From NCBI RefSeq assembly GCF_907165205.1, contig NC_058189.1:54214270-54278269 (forward strand): a stretch of DNA of 64,000 bases, in the 5' to 3' direction. The stretch comes from Coccinella septempunctata. Taxonomy: Eukaryota; Arthropoda; Insecta; Coleoptera; Coccinellidae. Both the position numbers and the translations under genes were made by a program. Each line of letters begins with the position of its first letter. The first letter of the stretch is position 1. Below are positions 49,401 through 61,400 of the stretch, piece after piece. The notes beneath the pieces are model-generated. The model saw nothing but the letters and a program-made list of their open reading frames with translations, had not been told where the DNA came from and searched no databases.

Positions 49401-52400
49401 GAAGTTTGTCGTTCACTGAAAATACAAAAGTAGTGCAAGTTAATTCTGCGACGAAAATGAAATTTTGACTTCATCTGCTAAACTATTGTCTGACTCAACT
49501 TTTTGATGCAAAAAGATTTATTCAGAAACGATAATAATCATCGGCTTATCGGCTATCCCAGCTGGAGTTCATCAAGCTCAATTTACTAGAGATTTCTCTT
49601 ATAAAAGTGGAATTCTGGCAACATTGTTATATATTCTGATAATTTTTGGCACTATGCAAATCTTGACGAGTATGTTGTGCATGGGTGGTTGCCGTTTTCA
49701 ACGGTATGAATATTAGGCATGTTGCCATTTACACTGATTTTCAATTTACTAATACTACAATTTTTTCTAATATCCACCATTCGAAGAAAAAGTTAGGAGC
49801 TTTTTCTGAAAATCTCAACCGCACAAGTCAACACAAATGTAACACAACTATATAAAAAAATTTCAACAAAAAAAAAAAGAAAGTGCTGGGCTTTTTTCCA
49901 AAATCATTATTTTTCGGGCAACTAGAGAAATTTTCGTGAAAATTTCAACGGCACAAGTTAGTAATAAACGTGTAGAAAAATTTTTTTCATATATTTTCAA
50001 ATGAAAAACGAAAGTACTGGGCTAGCTTTTTTTTTCAATTTCAAGATTTACGGCACAAGTCATCACAAATGTAGCACAAATTATTGCACTCATTTTCAGG
50101 AACAGAAAACAACTTTTGTTTTCATTTTCGATTTTCTGGGACATAAGACGAAATTTCGCAAAAATTCGTCGGCATAACTCAGTACATGTATAGCACAATC
50201 TATTTCAGGCTTAAAAACCCATTTTTTTCTTGCTGGACTGGCCCCTTCCATACTTCCATACATTTTGTGTGGTTTTTGCAAGCCGAATTGAACGTGTGAA
50301 CGTAGAAGAAAACTTTGCACAAACCAAATCAATGAATTGAACAATATATTTATATGATTTTTCCACAAAACTATGAGATTTAATGGAAAATTCATAATCC
50401 CCAAATCCAAAAACTCGCACATAACAATGACAGACGGCTGCACTCGACCTGATATATGATATCCAACCTGACCATGTTGGGCTGTCGACACAGATCAACA
50501 ACAAAATCAGATAATGTGTATCAGCTTTGATATAAAGGTCGTTTACACGCTAAAGCCGTTAACGCAAAATGGTTTTGTCGGGCATACACTAGAAAAAAAT
50601 CAATTATTCAATTTTAAAAAATATTTGTAAAAATAAGCGTTCTTTATGTTAAAAAAATGAAACTAACTTTTGTATTAATCGAAGCATTTATTTCTCCAGT
50701 TTCCAAACTTTTATATGATATAAAAGTATAGATTTTTTTCAAAAGATTCCCTTGATTAGCAGAGTTCACTCGAGCATATGAAGTATAATACTTTATTATT
50801 ACTGGAGAGAAATAAACACTTTACCTCTTCGATATTTGAATTCTTGTTAATTTTCATTTTGCTCACCACAACCATCTTTTGCTCAATTTATTTTTGTCCT
50901 TCAAAGGCCAAAGGAGATAAGGGCGATAAAGGAGAGAGAGGAAATGACGGTATTCCAGGCACAGACGGCAAGCCTGGACTCCCAGGACCTCCTGGACCAG
51001 CAGGTGGAGCTAATGAAGATATAATGCGCTACATTCCTGGACCTCCTGGACCACCGGGACCACCTGGACCTCCAGGTGTGTCAGTACAAGGTCCCAAGGG
51101 TGAGCCTGGGTCTTCATATTATGGCGAAACTACATACAACCTGAGGCCAGGTGAGTTTTAAACTGATTTAGAGAGGTATTTCTTACATCGACTTGAATTC
51201 GAGACATGCAGACATTTCCTTGTTGTGTTTAAGTTCTCAATGGATTAATATTTAATATATAGTATAATAGTTTCCAATTATACTGAAATCCAATACAAAA
51301 TAATTCATCCTACTATAATAGTCGAAGTTAAATTGAAAAACTATCATAATTGAGTATTTCTCCTCATAACCCATTCGGTAGCATACACGTCTCCCTAATT
51401 AGCTAGACTATAATCAAATTAATGATCTGTGTCAAACCGAAGAATCCACTTGTCCTTCGAGCCCGTAAATTATTCATAATTCCAATATGTCACTCTTCCT
51501 AATCCTATCGACATAAATCATCATTAGATATGATAGAACTGATCTGATGTTATTGATAACCAACATTAAATTTCAACGCATGCTTTACGAAGGATCCAGA
51601 TCTAGTTTGGAAGAGCTCAAAGCTCTCAGGGAACTGAAGGATTTGAAAGAATCAGGTAAATTTTATTACATGATTTTAACATTCATTATTTCAATTGTAA
51701 ATCGGATTTGGACCTTAGTTCACATACCAGTAAGGTACACCTAATCACTAACGTGGAAATAGCAGCAGTAAAAAGAGGTAGGAATTTTTGGATTTAACTT
51801 GGCCGAAACTTCAGACAAGTAGCAAGGGAGGCAATGAGGTGGCGTTCTTCCAAATCGTTTCCGTCTCCTAAATAATGTCATATCCAAGATATGAATCACA
51901 GACCCTTGTAGATTGTACATTTAAGGGAGGTTTCATTGTATTTAAGGTCTACTCCTGCCTACTGTGCCCCCATCAGGGGCATTCTCGCCTTTAAGTAGTC
52001 TCTAGCTTGCCCTCCAGTATCTGAGATAGCTTCATGAAGTTACTGCCTCACTAGACCCATTCTCATAAGGTGCTTTCTGTGGCGGCAATGCCCTCTAAGC
52101 ACTCCATTGAGGAGGTGTAGCATAGTCTTGCTAAGATCCAGATACTTTCTTATCTCGCAATATTGAAGATTCGAATGAGCTTCTTGGGATGATCCGACAC
52201 AGGAAGATTCCACCAGAGTGTTTCACTTGCGGTGTTTTTCTTCCCCTGAAACTCTTTTCTGTAGGTACAGGCTGTCCCAAATACATTTGATGCTCACTGA
52301 GAGTATCTCGAGAACTATAAAAATTTTCGAAAACCTCCGATCTCTTTTTTCGAGATAATTAGATATCAGAAAGGAGATCATTGATATCTTGATTCGTTCT

Positions 52401-55400
52401 CGAGATACAGGGGGATTCTGAAAAATTACTGTTTCAAATATTTCGCTATATCTTGGTTTATGTTCGTGATAATTCATACATAGTTATTCTATATTTTTTG
52501 TGATTTTCGTATCGGATCATAGAAATTAATTACCTTTCCAGTGATATATAGGAGAGTCGGAGTTTTTTGAATGGGACATCCAATAATTTTTCAGTCGCAG
52601 ATTTGTGTAAAGCTTGCCGTCTCCGATTTTCAAAAAATGTGATCCGTTTCAAAGATATTTAGTTTTTTGACTTCGTTCTTGAAATGAGACAACTTATGCA
52701 TATTTGAATATTTTTCATTTATTTAGAGGTTTAGTTCATTTTATATCCATTGTATAATCTTCTTCATTGAGGACATTTATACCACGGTACTTTCTCGCCA
52801 TCCGTATAAGCCCTAAGGGGTAAAGATTACCAGAATCTGGGGTGTTTCCAGAACACTTGAACGATCAGTAAAAGTTGAGAATATTACAATAGTTTCCACT
52901 ATCGTCGAAAAGTTGGCAGTACTTTAGGAACGTCTCTTTTCAATTTCAGCAGGTTTCGAATTGTAGCCAATGGCGAGACTTTTCGGGAAATCTTTATAAA
53001 GGGAAATTCATTAAAAAAATCATTTCACCTCGGAAAGTGAATAACATGAATGAACATTTGTTCTTCAATGAAAAAATTTCCCAATTTTTTTTCCGTTTGG
53101 CGAATGAAAAATATTCTGGCTTTCCGAGATGACGAACTGATTGAATTGAATTATAATGAAAACGCCATATAAATAAGTGGATTCTGACGTAAGATATTCA
53201 TTTTCTCTTTTTGAACTTACCACTAAAACGGTGTAGAGTGTAGACCCCTCTTGAAGATAATATAAGAAGGAGAAATTATCTGAAAGTTTTAATTATACAT
53301 AAATTGAATCGAAACTTCCATAGAAACGAAACGAAGGACGAACTTGAAAGAGCACTAAAGTAAGTCGAATAAAAAGCTTTAGAACTACATATTTAGAGGG
53401 GGACTACAGGGATATGGAAAACCGTTAGAAATACAGGGTGGATTAAATTACAAAAAAGTTGCGTTATGCAAGGATGAGTGTCTTGGTGTAAACAGTTTGA
53501 ACATATCTCATATATCTCATATCATCCAATATAGCGATTCTACTGGTGTACTACTTTTTTGTAATTTGAGCCACCCTAGATTTTTAACGGTTTTCGATAT
53601 TGCTGAAGTCCCCATCTAAATAGTTCTAACCCCGTATAAGATTTATCTAAGGTGTCCCATGTCAAGAATGAAGTTGAAAAACCAAATATCTTCATAACGG
53701 ATGGCATTTTTGAAAAACGGTAATGGGATGATTTTCGACAAATCTGTGACTAAAAAACTGCATAGAAAAATATAGGGTGTCCCATTTAAAATACACCGAC
53801 CTCTATATCTCGGAAATGGTGATTGATTTCCTCAACCCCTTTGGAATATCATATAAAACATACAAATTTCTGAAAAAAATGTTTTGAAATTTTTCGAATA
53901 ACTCGAACATAAACCAAGATATAACGAAATATTTGATACACTCAATTTGCCCTGTAACTCGAGAACGAATTGAGATATCTATGATCTGATATACAATGAT
54001 ATCGAAAAAGAGATTGGGGGTCTTCGACGATATGTTCTCTAAGTCTTATAGTTCTTGAGATGGTCTCAGACAGCATCAAGTTTGGGACACCCTGTACAAT
54101 CACCTATCACAGTTAGATTCCGGGTCAATATGTAATTTTTGAATAATTCGTCGAATTATCTTCGGCACTCCCATACCATCTTAAGCCGGGTCCAGACTAT
54201 GTAACAAAACATGTTATATAGCATAGTTGTATAACTTGTTAGAGAAATTCAATTGAAAAAGTTATATAACACAATGTTATAGAACATTTTTCTTGCTATA
54301 TAGCAAATTTTATGTTATCCATCGGGTGTCGGTAAAGATCAAAGAAAGTAATATAACTTTGTAATATAACACGCCGCAACTTGTCCACACTTGTGTTATT
54401 AAACATTTACTGCAGAGCCAGCCAGCCATCAGGTATTCGAAATCGGAACTTGTCATCCTTAGGAAATTTTTAAAACTAACATCACATTTAATGTCCCCTG
54501 TCAATAGGTCTATGTCATCCATTGCTAGATCCTTCAAAAGAGTTGTTCCTCTAGCTCTCAACGATAGCCGTACCCAAAATCTCCGTTTAGATTTCACCCG
54601 TCGTCTACATAAAATCACGCAAGCTGCTGCTGCCAAAATGACATCCTCTACGTTTGAGGACATTTTCAATACTACAGATGCCACTGCTTCCAGATGAGCA
54701 CTTTTTTTTAGTTTTATTTTGTTACATAGTCTGGATGTCTCTGCTATTTTATAACAAGTTATATAACAAAGTTGTATAACACATTTGTTGTATAACTTTG
54801 TTAATAAAATGTTTTGTTATATAGTCTGGACCCGGCTTAAGGTTCTTATAGAACATGTACCATTTCATGGTATTCTTTTTGAGAGCGTGTGGGCGTGTAT
54901 GGACTGCATTTTCCAGTCTTGTTTTCTTCTTAAGCCGGGTCCAGACTATGTAACAAAACATGTTTTATAGCAAAGTTAATATAACCTGTAAGAGAAATTC
55001 AAGGGAAAAGTTATAAAACACAATGTTATACAACATTTTTCTTGCTTTATAGCAAATTTTATGTTATCCGTTGGGTGTCGGTAAAGATCAAAGAAAGTAA
55101 TATAACTTTGTTATATAACACGCCGCAACTTGTCCACACTTGTGTTATTAAACATATACTGCAGCGCCAGCCAACCAGCGCATCGGCAAATCGGCGATTG
55201 AATTTAGTATTGCAGAACTCTATGTCATCCATTGCTAGATCCCTCAAAAGAGTTGTTCCACTATATGTTCCTCTAGCTCTCAACGATGGCCGTACCCAAA
55301 ATCTCCGTTTGGATTTCACTCGTCGTCTACATAAAATCACGCAAGCTGCTGCTGCCAAAATGACATCCTCTACGTTTGAAAACATTTTCAATACACTGGC

Positions 55401-58400
55401 ACTGCTTCCAGATGAGCACTTTTGTTTAGTTTTATTTTGTTACATAGTCTGGATGCCTCTGCTATTTTATAACAAGTTATATAACAAAATTTTATAATAT
55501 ATTTGTTGTATAAATTTGTTAATAAAATGTTTTGTTACATAGTCTGGACCCGGCTTTAGCGTCGTAGTTGAGGTTTTCTAGATGATGAGTTTTTTCACTG
55601 TTTCATCTTGTTACTGGGAAGGTTCGCTGTTGTTACCTTCGCGATCGGTGTGATATTTCCGCAAAAGACTGATTAGAAATTGCGAAGCCTCGTGAAACTT
55701 TCTAATCGTCTTCCAGACTTCTTTTGTCGTGTATTTCATTTGCGGATTCGCTTGTCACGGAAACGGTGCAACGTCACTTGTGGCAATAAAATTATTTCCG
55801 CATAGAGCACTCAGTTTCGGGAAGAATCCGGAAAGACAAACATTCCTCATATTTTATGGAACAAAGCTCTCTTCATCACTCAAATGCATCCTATTATTCG
55901 GTTTGTAGGTCAGCTAAAGCGTGGAAAGTATTACCCGGGATATTGCAGAATGTAAAATTTCGAGATAACAATGCGACAGCCAGCCACCTTTATACCCTAT
56001 AAAATGGGGGGTCAAGGCCATGAAATGTTTCATGAATATGGAACGAGCTTCAGATGTTTGTTGTGTGCAATGCAGACTTCAGATGGGCGCATTTATGTAG
56101 TTGATTATTTAGGAATAACAATTTGGTGATTCTCCGTTTTCATCGGAAGATGTAAAAGGGTTGTGATAACATAGGTACGGAATCAAGTTAACAAAAGATA
56201 TGCGTTATATCGTTCATTTCGTCTTCACACTCTATCCCAAGCCTGTATAGATAACATTTCATTTACATGACATAAGTCATAAAATTGAAAGCGAATATGA
56301 AAGAGCAGAGAAACTCTCATGAAAAATATCGAGAGCTTGATATTCTACTACATTGGTATCGGTATTGGAGGGTGAAAACAATGAATCATTCTTTCTAGTG
56401 TAGATTTGCTTACTAGCCTCAGCTAGCACTATGCAGGCTCAACGATAGTATACTTACAGTTTTTTGCCACAGTTATAGTGGAGAATCGAGAAGGATACAG
56501 CGGCGGCCAGATCTGGTTGGAGACTATCCATGCCCTGAGTGTGGAAGGATCTGCAGGTCACGGTTGGGTCTCTTTAGTCACAGGAGGGCACACAGTCGCA
56601 ACTAGCACTAAGAAGTTACAAGTCTGTTCGAATTTTTTTTTTTTCTTCTTCTTTTGTAGATTTATTCCCGGTAACGGGATACAGCAATGAATGAATGAAT
56701 GAATGAATGAATGAATTTTCGACTAACTAACAAGTGAGACAATAGACCAGGGCTGTTCAAACTGTCGATTGTGTGAGATTTTTGAATCGATCGAACAATA
56801 GATTCTTGAGGTCAAAGAAAACAACTTTTTCTCTTATCATTTTTTCCGAATCGGTTCGTTTCAAAAGATACAGGCTATTGAAAAACCATAAAAAAATTTA
56901 TTTTCAGTTGCATCTCACAAACGGTTTTATCGAATGTAATGAATTTGGGAATATAGTTTTTCATTTATTTGATGAATCTTTTTCGAACAGATATCACCCA
57001 CGTGTTCCATTTTTCTCATTATGACCATTACGTACCATAAAAAAACCAAAAATTCAAAGAACTCAACTCTTTAAACTAAGTTAGACGCTATCTAATGAAT
57101 ATTTTCATATTTTCCCGCATAATATACACCGTTTTCGAGAAATTCGAAATGCAACTCTGTTTAAATAATCCACAGATGTGTTTGGTCACAGATTTAGCTT
57201 GTTATTCTGAAAGTGATTTTACTGATTTTGTTTCTCCAGGGGTAGCAATGGTGGCATAGCTCATTATGAAAACTTAAAATTGCTCATCGGCCAGTTTTAT
57301 AATCAAACTTGAAAGTCCCTTTAATTTTAAATCTTCCTACTGAAAATGACACCAAAGGAAAGTTTAAGCGTAAAGGGACTTCAAATTTGATTATGAAACT
57401 GGCTGTATATCTTTTTGTCAGGGATTAATCGGAAAAAATGGTATAGGAAAAAAGTGTTTCTTTTGACCTCAAGAAGAAGAAGTTAAAATATTTGTACGAA
57501 TCGAAGACTAACTCTGTATAAATAACTACATAACATATAGAGTCATTCGGGGCAACTGTGCGCACTTTTGCCTTTCAAGCCATATCCTGTTTCAAATGTT
57601 GAAGCTAGGAAAATTAAAACATATTCATTAGATAGAGAATTTTCTAATCTTTAAAAAAACATCAAAAAGGAAACAAACAAAAACGTTTTTTTTTCCGCAA
57701 AAAAAAATTTAATAGTGGAAGTCGGAGTGCGTTCACATGCCCCTGTATTGCGGGTAAGTGTGCGCACCCTCACGGGGTAAGTGAACGCAGTGCTTAGTGA
57801 ACCACACAATCAAAACAAATTACAAAATAATGTCATCAAAATGTTACAATTTTAGAGAAATGCTTTTTATTGTCAATACAGAAGCGCCTTTTCACAAGCA
57901 CTGTATTATTTTTCGTGCCACCATTCCTGGTGAACACAACACTTGATACATTCCCCTGTTGGTGGCTCTTCATATTTTTCTGAACAAATAGGACAATATT
58001 GATCGAGTCTTAACCAAGAAAATCAACAATGTCATAATTTATTCCTCACTGAACTAATGCCCATATAATGAATCTATGCGCACACTTACCCGCGCACACT
58101 TTCCCCAGTAAGCCAAAATTTGAATTGACGTTCTTATAGAGTTGAGCAGCTAAGAGAACCTGATTTTGTTTTATTATATATTTAGATTAATATGCGCATG
58201 ATCGAATAAAATATTGTTTAACATTATCGGACTCGGCACTTGGACCTGGCAGAATTTGCAGAGATGCTGAAAATGAACAAGAAAACTAGTGAATTTGATT
58301 GATTGCAAATAAAAAGTTAACGAAACGTCGCACGGCGCACTCCTATGAAAAACTAATTTGGCGATTCTGCGCCCTTGCTTCACCCAAATGAACCAGTCTT

Positions 58401-61400
58401 TCATACAATTCATAGTTGAGATACGCACTGCGCACACACTTACCCTCTGCGCTCAGTCACCCCGAAGGACTCTACTTACTCAAAGTCGATCGATTGGTGT
58501 CTGATAATATTGAAGTAGATCGCAGGCGATTCAAGTCTGAACACCCCTGCAATAGACAGTTTTCTGACGAGGTGCATATATTATATTTTTTCGATCACCT
58601 CACATACCTTTGAGAAAGTAAGTAGTCACCTGTTTGCTGGCCTAGGCTACGTCGCTCGTTGTTTCCAATTCCCTCAGCTCTAGAGGAGTGTAACTGATTA
58701 TCATATCGTTATCACTATCAATTCTTGATTGATCTGAACATAAATATTCAATCCTCGTTTCTAATTCACGAGTAAGATCAAGCAGATTGCCTAAAGCTAA
58801 TACACTATGTTTTTATTGCACGGTGGATTCACGAAAATGACACCACTCTCGTCAAGGCTGGCCCAAGGGGGGGGGGGGGTGGTAAAGGAGGTAATTACCC
58901 CCCAGAGCCCATAACGAATCCGATTTTTTAAACTTTTCATATGAAAAAACTAAGAAAAAGCAATATTATAATGAAATGTAAAGGAGAGATTCCTTGTACA
59001 ATTTTAAGAAAGAGATTTGGGCTGCAAATGCTACCTAGAGATACCTACAGGGTGTTATTTAAAGTCTCAATTTGAGTGTCTGCGGACGAAAAGTGTCTGC
59101 TTTTTTGGAAATTAGTGCGTAAACACTTACATTTTTTGTTACTCTGAAATACAAATTCTCGATTCATAAATTTCTCAGAGGCAATTCGAAAAAATTCCCC
59201 GAAACACAGGAAATTCAATTCGTCGAAGTGGAAAGCCGCAATTCAGGGGAGATCCTCTCTCACCGGCATTTCGGTGCCTTCCCATGAAGGAGATTTGGGA
59301 CAGTCGAACCATGAAAATGGGGACCGCAAATAAACCTATGCAAATGGCTATATTCTCGGGTTTAGCGCCCTGAACGTAGAGGTGACGAAGCAAAGCCGAA
59401 TTGAACAAGAGAATTATGCAAGTGAGATTGGTTAGCTGAAGATTTCATGTATGTATTTTCATAGGTACGAATCGCAAATCTGCATTCATGAATGTGATGC
59501 TCAGTACGCACTGAATGGCAGAGAAAATAGATGTGATGAAAATACAATCGCCGATGATTCGACTGAAACAACAGCTTTCAAAGTGATAGAACCGGAGAAA
59601 TGGCTGAAATTTGAAAGAATTATTCAAGTTATCAAATTATGTTCGGTACTTGGTACCCACAATGCCTTCCTCAGAAAGAAGATGATAATTCCTTTTGTCC
59701 AAATTCTCATATTGCTGGAACCGTATATTGCTGTAATCAAGCAAAGAGAGAGAGAGAGAGAGCGCAGAAACGTCCGAATTCATGACAATAACCGACATCG
59801 ATGTCATGATAATGATGAAAACAAAGATTATAGAGGAGAAAGATAGAAATCTCTCATACCTCTAGTACTAAAAACCGACTACATTCTGGCCTGTGTTTGT
59901 CACATTTGACAATGAGATGGCGCTGAAAACGTACTGTTCAATAACAGTTTTCTGTTTTATAATTGATGGGTGCGAAATTAGAATTCTGTGATCAGGATTT
60001 TAGTTTCAATCTGAGCATTGTTGGGAATCAATTGACTTGAATGAAATAGGATGTCAAATTTGGTATATTTTTATTTACAATTTACAAAAAACTTAAATCT
60101 TAAAATTATGGACAAAAAAATAGAGTTTTTAATAGGACACAATATATATGGTGATATGTGATACGTCAAAGGTGTTATTTCTGTGAAATACATTGTTTTC
60201 AATTGATAAACTTCGTCGAATTTGTACAATTTATATCAGAAATTAATATGGACTTTGCTTGAAGGACTTAGGTCGATTGCCGTAAATACAGTTATTATTA
60301 TTATGATTATTAATATGGACGAATATTCAATATACCATCATAGTATACACATTTTCGTTCTCTACATATTATTAAGTAAAGAATTTTCAGAACCACAATT
60401 GAAAAAACCTTACAGAGGTATTATACAAGACCTGTATTTTAGCCCGTCAGTATAGTTTCTTTATGCTTTTTTATGATTTCTTCATTGTGTAGTCTCTTTA
60501 TGTCAATATAAAAATTCAAAATTTATTTTATTTCATCCACAGTTCTTCACCATGCAATAATATGCGAATATTTTGAGGTTTTCACCGATAAATTATACGA
60601 AAAAAATCAATAACCAGCAACTAGAAAGATAAATAAAAAGTGGTACGAGAATCAAAACATTCAAAACCTCTTTGATCAAAAGGGCCATCTGGAAACTTGT
60701 TTCTGCAAATGGCCCTCAAATTGATATTCTAACCAGTCTTAGGGTCTTAGTAACACATTTGAAACACAGATGGCGCACACATCACTTTAGTCGCATCGTT
60801 TCCTATTTTTCTACTCTTTGCTCTTTGGATGAAAATTAATCCAGACTGAATGGACGAGTTCAGAAACAATAATATAATGTAAATATTCGACTGAACACTT
60901 ACAATGAAAACGTATTTTTTCAAATTTTATTTGTGCCTCGCTTGCTTTCATTTTATGATCATTGAAATGTCGCTGGCTTTCAAATCCAAGTTATATGGGA
61001 GAAAATTTATATTGTGTTTAAAAAGTGAATGTTGACCTTATTCAGGCGTTTTTTCGTCTTTTGTACATTATATTTATGATTTCGTCACAGAACGCCTCAA
61101 CTACTAATGTATTACCTCTATGAGACTGCGCAAAGAGGTGATATAAAACTTCGACCTATCATCAGAAACATAAGTAGTGGACATATTCTGTAACGAAACC
61201 ATAAATCTAATGCACGAAACACGAACAGAAAAACGCCTGAAACTTGCCTCGAAAATACAATATAAAATTTCTTCCATATCACTTAGATTTGAAAGCTGGA
61301 TACATTCCAAGGATTGTAAAATGATTAAAGCAACCGAAAGGCAGAAAAAATAACCTCAATTGGTTCGTTAAGTATTTGTTGATGAATTCCTGATTATTAT

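Larger units (their letters stand above)
52268..54094. mobile_element. CAGGGTGTCCCAAA foldback with nested insertions
   Basis: Left CAGGCTGTCCCAAATACATT and right TTTGGGACACCCTG, TA both sides. Arms share TCTCGAGAACTATA and GTTCTCGAGATACAGGG motifs mirrored. Inside are the inverted copy of the 11980 repeat (52760-53260) and a small MITE (53444-53576). Confidence 0.8.

Noticed and set aside
49780..50220. CACAAGT/ACAAATGTA repeats as a CRISPR-like array
   Set aside because: Unit spacing and sequence are irregular, the genome is eukaryotic, and the stretch is one arm of a diverged foldback.
50096..50504. Overlapping minus-strand open frames of 131 and 97 codons
   Set aside because: No domain, two overlapping frames with different AT-driven peptides, and partly inside repeat.
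59451..59846. 131-codon plus-strand open frame as a gene
   Set aside because: It runs into an AG microsatellite and then into a transposon; no recognisable domain or splice partner.
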